Source: a virus. Taken from it: a stretch of 64,000 nucleotides of DNA. Below, in pieces: positions 12,367 through 19,002 of this stretch (position 1 is the first letter of the stretch; each line of letters begins with the position of its first letter). Below the pieces are notes generated by a model. The model was not told the DNA's origin and searched no databases. It worked only from the letters and a program-made list of their open reading frames with translations. The position numbers were made by a program, and so were the translations under genes. The stretch spans positions 64,001 through 128,000 of the IMG/VR virus record IMGVR_UViG_3300025679_000001. The stretch is one strand, 5' to 3'.

Positions 12367-12656
12367 TGGTGCACCTCGATTGAGTCGATCATTCTGATGA
12401 GTTTAATCCAGTCCATTCTGGTGCGAAGCAATTTTAACTTGTTCCACCTCCCAAGAGATGTTGGGATTGCATGATAAGTAAATTTCTTTCCAGTCCAATC
12501 GACCCAGATCTTGTCAAATCGTTTTGAGTTGACCAGCGGCCATGAGTGCCACGGCACAAAATAGCGCAGCGCACTCCAGTCTTCAACACTTAGCATCACA
12601 CCTTCGGAAGAAAGGCTCGCAATCTTGGCTTCCCATGTTTGAGGTTTCACAGCCAC
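12363..12656 (-). CDS. Hypothetical protein
   Basis: 97 aa (MAVKPQTWEAKIASL...), Trp-rich (PWHSWPLV, IWVDWTGKKF). Possibly related in style to its downstream neighbour. No motif recognised; coupled by ATGA. Confidence 0.6.
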   Translation of the reverse strand: MAVKPQTWEAKIASLSSEGVMLSVEDWSALRYFVPWHSWPLVNSKRFDKIWVDWTGKKFTYHAIPTSLGRWNKLKLLRTRMDWIKLIRMIDSIEVHQ

Positions 12657-12662
12657 TAAAGT

Positions 12663-13151
12663 TTATGAGTTCGCGACCTCGAGTGCTTTTCGCTTGATGT
12701 CTTTAACAGTCTTGCTTATGTTCTTTGTGGAAGAGGGTGCCTTCTTGGCGATCAGCGCCCTGATACGTTTGGCCACGTTGAGTTCTGCCTGATGGCCGAT
12801 CGTGGCTCCATCGTACGCTCGTTCATGGAACAAGTGTCTCGCCTCGGTCTCTGTAAGGCCAAAAAATGCTTCGATAGCTTTCCAGCTTTTATGGCCTGCG
12901 TAGCATGGTTCAATGCTCGTCTCACTGGCATCAAACATCAAGTTGTCAGTAGCAAATTCGCCGCTTAAGCAAGCTAAGCCAACTGCACATGCCGACGTGT
13001 GGCAGATATTTTTTCGACGGTTCCAAAATGGGCCTTCTGTTTTAACTTTACCTTCGGTCCATTCGGAAAGGTTAAACTCCAATCCCAACGCAGCTGCTTT
13101 ATTGTTTTCGAGCAGGGTGGCTAACCGTGAAAGGCGATTTGCTTTGAACAT
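12663..13151 (-). CDS. Hypothetical protein with HTSACAVG motif
   Basis: 162 aa. HTSACAVGLACLSG and FFGLTETEARHLF recall a widespread phage/bacterial family with a C-A/S-x-G core and an FGL...EA..LF segment, of unknown function. The C-terminus is Lys-rich. GGAG precedes the ATG. Confidence 0.65.
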   Translation of the reverse strand: MFKANRLSRLATLLENNKAAALGLEFNLSEWTEGKVKTEGPFWNRRKNICHTSACAVGLACLSGEFATDNLMFDASETSIEPCYAGHKSWKAIEAFFGLTETEARHLFHERAYDGATIGHQAELNVAKRIRALIAKKAPSSTKNISKTVKDIKRKALEVANS

Positions 13152-13180
13152 TTTACTTCTCCATTGTTAAATCTTGTAGA

Positions 13181-13273
13181 TCACCAGTGCACCAATTTGT
13201 CGATGAAGTAGACGATCGCGATGACGCTAGCTGAGACGCCGAGTGCTGTAAAGACTGGATTAAGATCGCTCAT
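13181..13273 (-). CDS. 30-aa membrane microprotein
   Basis: MSDLNPVFTALGVSASVIAI... then VYFIDKLVHW, one transmembrane helix. The start overlaps the upstream stop (ATGA), which supports real translation. Confidence 0.55.
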   Translation of the reverse strand: MSDLNPVFTALGVSASVIAIVYFIDKLVHW

Positions 13274-13461
13274 CTGTTCTTTTCCGTGATGATGAGGCGC
13301 TTTCCGCCCCAGAGCATCTCTTCGTGCAGGTCAGCTGGGTTGTACAGCGTCACGAACTTCTCATGCTTCCACTCATTGGTGGCTTCGTCCTGACCCTGAA
13401 CCTCTACGACCACAACGTAGTTGTTGCCGTCGGCGTTCTCGATCCTTACTTTTTTCGTCAT
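13270..13461 (-). CDS. Hypothetical beta-rich protein
   Basis: 63 aa (MTKKVRIENADGNNYVVVV...), beta-strand rich, no motif recognised. AGGAA lies 6 nt before the ATG; lies between tRNA-Glu and the microprotein. Confidence 0.6.
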   Translation of the reverse strand: MTKKVRIENADGNNYVVVVEVQGQDEATNEWKHEKFVTLYNPADLHEEMLWGGKRLIITEKNR

Positions 13462-13478
13462 GTTCTTCCTTTCATAGT

Positions 13479-13552
13479 TGGCGGCCCTGGCGGGAATCGA
13501 ACCCGCGGTCTGGAGATTGAAAGCTCTTGCTTTGCCACTTAGCTACAGGACC
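13479..13552 (-). tRNA. tRNA-Glu (TTC)
   Basis: 74 nt with G73-CCA. Acceptor GGTCCTG/CAGGGCC, anticodon loop CTTTCAA in an imperfect stem, T arm GCGGG-TTCGATT-CCCGC. Its first base overlaps the stop of the upstream gene. Confidence 0.82.
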
Positions 13553-13851
13553 TAATTTATTGCCACCGCTGAAGGGCGGACGAAGACGTGTGTCACGAGC
13601 TCGCCGTACTGCCTTACAGTGGCGACGTACGTCAGGCCCTCGTCTTTTGGGAAGTCTGCTCCTCCGACTATTACGACAAAGTTAACAGTCTCTTTCTCTG
13701 TGATCGTGTCGTCCACGATGAACCACGCCACGATCTCCTCTTTAAAGCCAGTGTCAGGAATACCAAGTTTCGCTTGAACGCTGAGCAGTTTGGAACCGGC
13801 CGGAACCTCGACCTTTGCGTCTGCGCTCAGGTTGTACGCAAAGATCTTCAT
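13552..13851 (-). CDS. DUF7352-like protein
   Basis: 99 aa. MKIFAYNLSADAKVEVPAGSK, LLSVQAKLG, a VDDTITEKETVNFVVI strand and VATVRQYGELVTHVFV follow the DUF7352 pattern of small phage/bacterial proteins. Function unknown. Coupled to the following Tat-type gene by ATGA. Confidence 0.65.
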   Translation of the reverse strand: MKIFAYNLSADAKVEVPAGSKLLSVQAKLGIPDTGFKEEIVAWFIVDDTITEKETVNFVVIVGGADFPKDEGLTYVATVRQYGELVTHVFVRPSAVAIN

Positions 13852-14177
13852 GCGCCGAGCTCCGCCAAAGGAACGCGTTGGATGAAGCTCAAGTGGACGT
13901 AAGGCTTTTGCACCGGCTTATAAAAGATGTCCACGTTGAGCTCGCCTCTGGCTAGGGCGTCTAGACCATTGTTGGTCTCATCACAGAAGATGACGTACTC
14001 GTAGATCAAGCCCTCGCGCTGCATGCGCATATACTTGTCATGAAGATCGCCTAGTATCTTCTTGAGGTCGTCCTTGACGGACGACCGTCGTTCCGACGCT
14101 AGGAGGCGTGGGGCCGTGTAGGCCAGGGCGAGGGTCGCCATGGACCCGATAAAGAATTTACGCCTGCTTAAATTCAT
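13848..14177 (-). CDS. Tat-like exported protein with tail-sheath C-terminal motif
   Basis: 109 aa from ATG 14177 (GGAG 6 nt upstream); longer frames cross tRNA-Tyr. Starts MNLSRRKFFIGSMATLALAY, a plausible twin-arginine signal. The remainder reads YVIFCDETNNGLDALARGEL and VDIFYKPVQKPYVHLSFIQR, resembling the C-terminal domain of contractile-tail sheath proteins (vCDetNN...vdiyikP...in.i.l.f). An exported sheath-like mini-domain could act at the envelope; that is inference. Confidence 0.65.
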   Translation of the reverse strand: MNLSRRKFFIGSMATLALAYTAPRLLASERRSSVKDDLKKILGDLHDKYMRMQREGLIYEYVIFCDETNNGLDALARGELNVDIFYKPVQKPYVHLSFIQRVPLAELGA

Positions 14178-14199
14178 GACGAACTCCATAACAAAAATT

Positions 14200-14291
14200 T
14201 GGTGGGCCCGTGAAGAATTGAACTTCTTGCCTGCAAGAGGAGAGCGTTTACAGCGCTCCGGTGTCACCAAACACCCTTACGTAACGAGCCC
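14200..14291 (-). tRNA. tRNA-Tyr (GTA)
   Basis: 92 nt, class II with a long variable arm, CCA encoded. Anticodon arm GAGCG-CTGTAAA-CGCTC, T arm GAAG-TTCAATT-CTTC. Confidence 0.88.
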
Positions 14292-14296
14292 ATATT

Positions 14297-14371
14297 TGGT
14301 TGCGTAGAGAGGAATCGAACCTCTGACCGCTGGGGAATGAACCCTGCAAGCTACCACTGCTACACCACGCG
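14297..14371 (-). tRNA. Initiator tRNA-fMet (CAT)
   Basis: 75 nt with CCA. All three bacterial initiator marks are present: C1-A72 mismatch (CGCGTGG/CTACGCA), three G-C pairs below the loop (GGG-TTCATTC-CCC) and an A11-T24 pair in the D stem. The loop has T37 C38 instead of A37 A38. Confidence 0.85.
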
Positions 14372-14387
14372 TTAAACTGGTCAAAGC

Positions 14388-14416
14388 TATTTATACTAAC
14401 TTCGGGAAGGTGTCAA
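14388..14416 (-). promoter_or_regulatory. Dual early/late promoter of tRNA-fMet/Tyr
   Basis: TTGACA-N17-TAAATA, with the -10 inside a full TATAAATAG late element (14388-14395). Confidence 0.75.
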
Positions 14417-14855
14417 CCGTGAAGTACTCGCGGCCGTCGCCGTGTCCGAACACTCTTGGGTCCTCGTGCATCTCGATGAACGCGTGATAGTGAGGAAGCA
14501 GGTCCAGGGTGATCCGGTCGATGGCCCAGGTCTTCCCGTTTCGAGTCCTCAGCTTTATGAACTCGATCGCGTCTTCGCGGCTGACAGGGACACTCTTCTC
14601 GAAACTCGTGGTCTCAAGGTCACCTTCGTCCTGTGGACCGAACAGCTCGCCGGAGACGCTGACGTTCCTGAACTTCTGCCCAGAGAAGTAGATCGGCCTG
14701 AATGACACCTCATAGCGGAGGGTGTTATGATTCCAAATATATGCTCGGGTGATTATTCCTCTTACGAGGTCAGTCTCTCTCGGTGACGAGAACGCCGGGA
14801 GAACTGAGCTTAACGCCATCGCCGCGATCCCTATCAGTAAGTTTCTTCTCTTCAT
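14391..14855 (-). CDS. Tat-like exported hypothetical protein
   Basis: 154 aa from ATG 14855 (CGGAG 7 nt upstream). N-terminus MKRRNLLIGIAAMALSSVLP looks like a twin-arginine signal. The mature part is beta-rich (SFRPIYFSGQKFRNVSVSGE, FIKLRTRNGKTWAIDRITLD). It pairs with the 13848 gene as a second short exported protein. Function unknown. Confidence 0.65.
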   Translation of the reverse strand: MKRRNLLIGIAAMALSSVLPAFSSPRETDLVRGIITRAYIWNHNTLRYEVSFRPIYFSGQKFRNVSVSGELFGPQDEGDLETTSFEKSVPVSREDAIEFIKLRTRNGKTWAIDRITLDLLPHYHAFIEMHEDPRVFGHGDGREYFTVDTFPKLV

Positions 14856-15033
14856 GATAAACTCCGTTGTTTCTAGTCCACTGGTAACCGAATTTCTCCG
14901 TGAGGTAGGCGATAGCCTGCCACTCTTCAGGAGCGTACTCGCTGTCCTTCTCGAGCACGATGGTGTCATTGATGACGACTATCTCGTTCCTGTAGAGGAA
15001 ACTCGTGGCCGCTTCTTCGCTGTCGAACGTCAT
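14770..15033 (-). CDS. Hypothetical protein
   Basis: 87 aa (MTFDSEEAATSFLYRNEIVV...). The start is coupled by ATGA to the upstream cupin-like gene. Its last 28 codons overlap the signal-peptide region of the 14855 gene, an unusually large overlap. Not recognised. Confidence 0.55.
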   Translation of the reverse strand: MTFDSEEAATSFLYRNEIVVINDTIVLEKDSEYAPEEWQAIAYLTEKFGYQWTRNNGVYHEEKKLTDRDRGDGVKLSSPGVLVTERD

Positions 15034-15662
15034 GTCAGCTCCTTGTAGAGTCGCTCGATCCTGCCGAGGAGCTCGTCCTTGGGGATCACCTTGGAATAGG
15101 GGCAGTAGGGAGGAGACTTGACGTCCCTCACTACTTTGGCGGCTGACTTGTCTCCCATCTTAAGTAACGCGGTGATGCAGCCTTCAGGACCGGGGAGGAC
15201 TCGATGGAACGCGTCCCTGTTCATCCAGTACGTGCTTCCTTTAGTCATACGCGTCGAAGACAGCAAGAGAGGTTCGTTGACTTGGTGAACGAGAACGTCC
15301 TCGTCTGGTTTACCAGGCGCGCACATGGTCTCGTACACCCCAAGACCCTCTGGTTCAGATTCCATCTCAAACATCCTAGTAGTTACCTGGTACACCTCGT
15401 TGCCGAGAGACCCACCGATGATCTCAGAACTGAAGTTCTGTCGATGACTGTGAACCTCTTCGGGCGGAAGCGTGGCCCCGAGCTCTGGGTCGTAAAAGTG
15501 CATCGCTGCTCCCCAACCCAAAGGCATATCGGTAAAGCGAAACTTGATGAAGCCGAGACCGAAGTAGAACGGCTCTTCTCTGTGCTGATGATCTAAGAAC
15601 TCTTCGAAGGTTTGTGGAAGCCCACCCACCGGTACCCTAATGATTCCCACGTCGTCCTCCAT
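15030..15662 (-). CDS. Cupin-like protein
   Basis: 210 aa. EEVHSHRQNFSSEIIGGSLG resembles cupin motif 1 (HxH...E...G), and AFHRVLPGPEGCITALL resembles motif 2. This suggests a metal-binding beta-barrel, perhaps a dioxygenase or sugar-related enzyme. ATG 15662 has no SD; GTG 15650 has GGAGG 5 nt upstream and may be the true start. Confidence 0.6.
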   Translation of the reverse strand: MEDDVGIIRVPVGGLPQTFEEFLDHQHREEPFYFGLGFIKFRFTDMPLGWGAAMHFYDPELGATLPPEEVHSHRQNFSSEIIGGSLGNEVYQVTTRMFEMESEPEGLGVYETMCAPGKPDEDVLVHQVNEPLLLSSTRMTKGSTYWMNRDAFHRVLPGPEGCITALLKMGDKSAAKVVRDVKSPPYCPYSKVIPKDELLGRIERLYKELT

Positions 15663-15667
15663 GATGA

Positions 15668-15746
15668 TGGTATCGCCTGCTGGAGTCGAACCAGCCTATC
15701 GGGCTTATGAGACCCGCGCTGAAAGCCGATCCAGCACCAAGGCGAC
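15668..15746 (-). tRNA. tRNA with CAT anticodon (elongator Met or Ile2)
   Basis: 79 nt with CCA. Acceptor GTCGCCT/AGGCGAT, anticodon arm CGGGT-CTCATAA-GCCCG, T arm GCTGG-TTCGACT-CCAGC. Met and lysidine-modified Ile cannot be separated by eye. Confidence 0.85.
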
Positions 15747-15763
15747 ACACTGTGTGTCGAGGC

Positions 15764-15792
15764 TATTTATTCTAGTCGTCGGTGAGTGTCAA
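15764..15792 (-). promoter_or_regulatory. Dual early/late promoter of the 15668 tRNA
   Basis: TTGACA-N17-TAAATA within AATAAATAG. Confidence 0.7.
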
Positions 15793-16031
15793 CAGCTAAG
15801 GCTAATGAGTTGCTTCGCGTAGTTCTTGACGTAGGACTCAGCGTTCTTCATCGAGCGCCAGTCTGACGGGGTCGACGGGAAAACCACGACCCTGGTGTGA
15901 CACTCGGCCCGAACCATGAGCCACATCTTTAGGGAAATGTGGCCCGACTTAGTCTCTGAGACGGAGTAGTCTCTCCCGTCCCAGTACTTCGTCACGATGA
16001 CTAGAATTTGTTTCTCGATCTTGCGGTGCAT
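15789..16031 (-). CDS. Hypothetical early protein
   Basis: 80 aa from ATG 16031 (MHRKIEKQILVIVTKYWDG), GGAGG 8 nt upstream. Its stop lies inside the next promoter. Basic, mixed alpha/beta, not recognised. Confidence 0.65.
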   Translation of the reverse strand: MHRKIEKQILVIVTKYWDGRDYSVSETKSGHISLKMWLMVRAECHTRVVVFPSTPSDWRSMKNAESYVKNYAKQLISLSC

Positions 16032-16057
16032 GATCAGTTCCTCCAATTGTGATTCTA

Positions 16058-16086
16058 GATCTACCACATCAGGAAGAGGTTGTCAA
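16058..16086 (-). promoter_or_regulatory. Early promoter
   Basis: TTGACA-N17-TAGATC with the shared AGAATCACAATTGGAGG leader. Confidence 0.8.
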
Positions 16087-16791
16087 CTACAAATTTATGA
16101 TGAGAGGACTGTACTGGTCAAAGTTGGCCTCCCCGGGATAACCCCTGGGATGGCAGATAACCCTGGTCCTTCCTATCATGTAGTCGCACGAGTCGTGGGT
16201 GTGACCGTGGATCCAGAGGGTGGGTGGGTGCTTCATGTCGAGGATGAAGGCGTCTAGCTCGTTGTGAAAGTACTTGTTGTAGGGAGACCCGATGAACCTT
16301 TTTGAGGCGCCCCGCATGGACGGGGAGTGGTGGGTCACGACCACGTCAGTAGGGTTGTTCGCGATGAACGCCAGGTCGGACTCGAAGCACGATCGGTAGG
16401 ACGGTTCGTCGTCCCCGGCGATGTACCTGGTGTCCACCAGGCCGGAGTCGTACCCTTCCCAGTCCGTTCCAGTCATCTTGGTCCACAGCGTGGCGCCCGC
16501 GATCCTGAGCTCGTCGGACTTGCCTATGTTTCGCCACGCCAAGAACTGACCGTCGCCGGGCTTCGGCATAGCGCTGCCATAGTAGTCGTGGTTACCCATC
16601 ACTGAAGCGTACCCTGCCGGGAACAGCGATCGCCAGTACTCGCGCATCTCTGGGTGCGGGTGAACGTCGCCAGCGTCGATCGCGTGCATTCCTTCGCTCT
16701 CTATCGTCTTGAAGACGCCGCCGCTGGTCCAGTCGCCTACGATCCCACTGTCGTGGTCTAGGTGAACGTCGGAGAATACCGCTAGCTTCAA
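16087..16791 (-). CDS. Calcineurin-like metallophosphoesterase
   Basis: 234 aa with the full dinuclear-metal motif series: FSDVHLD, AGDVH, GNHDYY, VVTHHSPS and HGHTHDS. It would hydrolyse phosphoesters; the substrate (nucleic acid, nucleotide or protein) cannot be told. Not the gp47 homologue, which lies at 54.0 kb. Overlaps the upstream membrane gene by 4 nt. Confidence 0.88.
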   Translation of the reverse strand: MKLAVFSDVHLDHDSGIVGDWTSGGVFKTIESEGMHAIDAGDVHPHPEMREYWRSLFPAGYASVMGNHDYYGSAMPKPGDGQFLAWRNIGKSDELRIAGATLWTKMTGTDWEGYDSGLVDTRYIAGDDEPSYRSCFESDLAFIANNPTDVVVTHHSPSMRGASKRFIGSPYNKYFHNELDAFILDMKHPPTLWIHGHTHDSCDYMIGRTRVICHPRGYPGEANFDQYSPLIINL

Positions 16792-16994
16792 CTAAACATC
16801 GCCGCTATGAGCGCTAGGAGACCGACCACCAGTAAAATGGCGATCACGAGGGCGAACCCGCCGTAGAATGGTAGGAGGACTAGCCACCAGGACCAGTCGA
16901 TGTACCCAGTCAGCTTCAGCACCACGAAGGCGACGCCTAGTAGCCCGAAGACCCCAATGCCGCCGCCACCGACAGTGTTGTTGTTCTCACTCAT
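16788..16994 (-). CDS. Small transmembrane protein (Fragile-X-F-like phage family)
   Basis: 68 aa with a Gly-rich start and two transmembrane segments (GVFGLLGVAFVVLKLTGYI, WWLVLLPFYGGFALVIAILL). The KLTGYIDWSWWLVLLP block matches small phage proteins that databases label transmembrane Fragile-X-F. Role unknown. Confidence 0.65.
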   Translation of the reverse strand: MSENNNTVGGGGIGVFGLLGVAFVVLKLTGYIDWSWWLVLLPFYGGFALVIAILLVVGLLALIAAMFS

Positions 16995-17015
16995 ATCAAT
17001 ACTCCTTTAGAAAAT

Positions 17016-17092
17016 TGGTGCTCTGTGTGAGACTCGAACTCACAGGATGACGATTCTGAGTCGTCAATGTCTACCATTTGCATCAACAGAGC
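17016..17092 (-). tRNA. tRNA-Leu (CAG), short variable loop
   Basis: 77 nt with CCA. Leu-like D arm (ATGCAAATGGTAGACAT), perfect anticodon arm GACGA-CTCAGAA-TCGTC. The variable loop is only about 5 nt instead of the class II arm normal for Leu. Confidence 0.82.
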
Positions 17093-17105
17093 CTTCATTA
17101 CAATT

Positions 17106-17179
17106 TGGAGCGGGGTACGAGACTCGAACTCGTTTCTCCAGCTTGGAAGGCTGGTGCACAGCCTATGTGCCAACCCCGC
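17106..17179 (-). tRNA. tRNA-Gly (TCC)
   Basis: 74 nt, U73-CCA. Acceptor GCGGGGT/ACCCCGC, anticodon arm CCAGC-CTTCCAA-GCTGG, T arm ACGAG-TTCGAGT-CTCGT. Fully canonical. Confidence 0.93.
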
Positions 17180-17186
17180 TTTATTT

Positions 17187-17263
17187 TGGTGTGAGTGAGG
17201 AGACTTGAACTCCTAGGACCGCGGCTCTCGACCGAGGATGTCTACCGATTGCATCACACTCAC
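17187..17263 (-). tRNA. tRNA-Leu (GAG) with C33
   Basis: 77 nt with CCA, closely similar to the 17016 tRNA in the D arm and length. Anticodon arm CTCGG-TCGAGAG-CCGCG places GAG at 34-36 and C at 33. Short variable loop. Confidence 0.75.
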
Positions 17264-17275
17264 GTGATTATAGTA

Positions 17276-17356
17276 AGGGCCGCCAGCTGGAACTGACACT
17301 TCACACCGAGGCTTCCAGACCTCGGATATATAACCTCTCCACTCCGGGAGAGACCC
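17276..17356 (-). tRNA. tRNA-Ser-like (GGA)
   Basis: 81 nt without encoded CCA. Acceptor 6/7 paired, stem CCGAGG/CCTCGG around an 8-nt loop TCTGGAAG, T arm GTCAG-TTCCAG-CTGGC with a 6-nt loop. The reading GGA is the most likely. Confidence 0.55.
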
Positions 17357-17362
17357 TCTTAT

Positions 17363-17437
17363 TGGCTGAAAGAGAAGGACTCGAACCTTCATTTGCCTCA
17401 TTAACAGTGAGGGGCATTACCGTTATGCTATCTTCCA
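17363..17437 (-). tRNA. tRNA-Asn (GTT)
   Basis: 75 nt, G73-CCA. Perfect anticodon arm CCTCA-CTGTTAA-TGAGG, T arm GAAGG-TTCGAGT-CCTTC. Confidence 0.92.
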
Positions 17438-17444
17438 TCATATA

Positions 17445-17514
17445 TGGAGCGCGGAGGTGGATACGAACCACCACAAACCCCGTTGGGGTCGCTCTTCATT
17501 TAAGCTACCCGCGC
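17445..17514 (-). tRNA. Short tRNA-like gene, anticodon not assignable
   Basis: 70 nt, U73-CCA. Acceptor GCGCGGG/TCCGCGC and T arm GGTGG-TTCGTAT-CCACC are good, but the middle forms ACCCC-AAC-GGGGT with a triloop, the D loop lacks GG and the variable loop is missing. Confidence 0.5.
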
Positions 17515-17521
17515 AAAACTT

Positions 17522-17612
17522 TGGTATGCGGTCAGGGACTCAAACCCCGTCGAGGCTCCTGTCCGGAGCAAATGATTTATAAGGTCACTCTACACGTTCC
17601 GTGCCACCGCAT
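17522..17612 (-). tRNA. Class II tRNA, Leu-like body, anticodon reads TAT
   Basis: 91 nt with CCA, long variable arm GCTCC-GGACA-GGAGC, acceptor ATGCGGT/ACCGCAT. The best anticodon arm is GTGAC-CTTATAA-ATCAT (31-39 mismatch). TAA (Leu) with an inserted T is the alternative. T loop TTTGAGT. Confidence 0.6.
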
Positions 17613-17622
17613 ATTCTATTGG

Positions 17623-17651
17623 TATATATACGCCTCACTAGCCAATGTCAA
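17623..17651 (-). promoter_or_regulatory. Promoter of the 17.0-17.6 kb tRNA block
   Basis: TTGACA-N17-TATATA on the minus strand directly upstream of the class II tRNA. Confidence 0.8.
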
Positions 17652-17898
17652 CCGTCTCTGCGCTCTTTTTTCCAACTTCTTCGGCGTGGTGCCAGACACC
17701 GCGAACGGGATCGCGTTCCTCCACGATCTTATAGATCTTGCCGTTCACTCTCTCTGTCCAGCGCATGACGCAAGGGCAGAGCGGGTCACTACCCTGTGGA
17801 CCCATGCAACCGCAAGCTTCGCTGATAGGTCTCGGCCTAGAGAGAAACTGTCTAACAGCTTGAAGTTGATCGGCGGTCTCTGTAAGTATACTATTCAT
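17638..17898 (-). CDS. Hypothetical Cys-rich protein
   Basis: 86 aa with CGCMGPQGSDPLCPCVMRW in the middle, a possible metal site, followed by a beta hairpin. The last codons overlap the tRNA promoter. Not recognised. Confidence 0.65.
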   Translation of the reverse strand: MNSILTETADQLQAVRQFLSRPRPISEACGCMGPQGSDPLCPCVMRWTERVNGKIYKIVEERDPVRGVWHHAEEVGKKSAETVDIG

Positions 17899-18124
17899 TG
17901 TCGTTACCCCAGTCCAGCCGCTTAGGACTCAATATGAACCACATGTTGACGAGAATCCAAAACAGCACGAACAGCATTGTGCCAGGTTCATATCCCAGAT
18001 TAGTGCTTGGAGGAAAGCCGCCGATGCACAGGTCTCGCGCTGCCTCAAAAGCGACGGCTGCGTCTATGATCACGCACAGGACCCACATGACGTCACGGGT
18101 TGTTTTAGCTACAATCTTAAGCAT
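17891..18124 (-). CDS. Small membrane protein
   Basis: 77 aa from ATG 18124 (GAGGAG 8 nt upstream). Two transmembrane segments: VMWVLCVIIDAAVAFEAA and PGTMLFVLFWILVNMWFI. Early promoter at 18147-18175. Role unknown; inner-membrane exclusion-type proteins often look like this. Confidence 0.65.
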   Translation of the reverse strand: MLKIVAKTTRDVMWVLCVIIDAAVAFEAARDLCIGGFPPSTNLGYEPGTMLFVLFWILVNMWFILSPKRLDWGNDNE

Positions 18125-18146
18125 TTCTAAACTCCTCTTCCTTAGT

Positions 18147-18175
18147 TCTTTATCACCGTCAACTGCGATTGTCAA
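18147..18175 (-). promoter_or_regulatory. Early promoter of the 18124 membrane gene
   Basis: TTGACA-N17-TAAAGA. Confidence 0.75.
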
Positions 18176-18176
18176 T

Positions 18177-18245
18177 AGAGAGGCCCTGAACACCGGGGGC
18201 GGGTGACAGGGCCTCAATCCACGGCTCCACGATTCGGGAGCCTAT
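18177..18245 (-). other. Two strong hairpins in the intergenic region
   Basis: AGGCCCTG/CAGGGCCT (8 bp, 18-nt loop) and GGCTCC/GGAGCC (6 bp) in the 120-nt gap after the AAA remnant. No T-run follows, so they may be RNA-stability elements rather than terminators. Confidence 0.4.
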
Positions 18246-18293
18246 CACGGACGGGGGAAAACGAACTAAAGCCCGCCCGAGATCCTAGCGTTG

Positions 18294-18698
18294 TTAAACG
18301 GTCTCGTCGTGAATCTCTGAGACCTTGCGACTGACAATCATGAAGGCTTCAGAGCTCTCGACTGGCGGGACGTTGGTCAGCAGATTCTTCCACACTTCGT
18401 AGAACACCTCGGCGTCAGACATCAGCGCTTTCTTCTCTGAGAGAAGAGCGAGGTGCTTAGCCATGCCATAGGCCTGGACTGCGAGGTCCTTGCCAGTGAT
18501 CTTCTCGCGCTCGCCCTGCAGCATCGCGATCTTGGCGCGCTCCACAGCTTCACGGATGGACGCCGGTGTCTGCCCTTCGAGCGAGTCGCCAGCCTCCTTC
18601 AGATCTTCAGCGGAGTCGAGAAGAGCCCCGGCGTACTTGCGGAGGAGCTTCTCGACGGTGGCAGTGTCAGGGAGTTCGAGTGAGATGATCGCGTCAAA
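18294..18698 (-). pseudogene. C-terminal remnant of an AAA ATPase
   Basis: About 134 codons reading FDAIISLELPDTATVEKLLRK, GQTPASIREAVERAKIA and so on, typical of the sensor/lid end of AAA ATPases. No Walker A/B exists upstream in frame; that space is occupied by another gene in a different frame. It looks like a deletion scar. Re-initiation as a short protein is possible. Confidence 0.55.
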
Positions 18699-19000
18699 GC
18701 GGCCTTGGCGTTGGCCTTGTCTCGTGCCGCGATTCGAACAGCCTCGGCCGCCTTGAACGTGTCGTACGACTCTTTGATCGAGCCCACGAGCCCGGCAATA
18801 ACCACCGGCTGGACGAGGATCAGGTTGTCGCACCCGATCTTCTTGGCAACATCCTTCTTGTAGTAGCGCCACATTGCAACCTCGTCGTCGGTCAGGTCGA
18901 TGCCCTCACCGTCGTCCATGATGTGATAGTTGTAGTCGTAATCACCATACTCGCCAGTAGTGGCCGTCTCGAACACCTTGAAGATGCGGTACTTTCCCAT
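18599..19000 (-). CDS. Hypothetical protein with probably altered C-terminus
   Basis: 134 aa from ATG 19000 (MGKYRIFKVFETATTGEYGD...). Residues up to about 100 (AARDKANAKAA) look natural. The last 30 (SSHSNSLTLPPSRSSSASTP) are low-complexity and antisense-like where the frame overlaps the AAA remnant. Weak SD. Probably truncated by the same rearrangement. Confidence 0.5.
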   Translation of the reverse strand: MGKYRIFKVFETATTGEYGDYDYNYHIMDDGEGIDLTDDEVAMWRYYKKDVAKKIGCDNLILVQPVVIAGLVGSIKESYDTFKAAEAVRIAARDKANAKAALTRSSHSNSLTLPPSRSSSASTPGLFSTPLKI

Positions 19001-19002
19001 GA

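Noticed and set aside
17187-17263. tRNA-Ser(CGA) reading
   Set aside because: Would need a broken anticodon stem; alignment with the adjacent Leu(CAG) gene supports GAG with C33.
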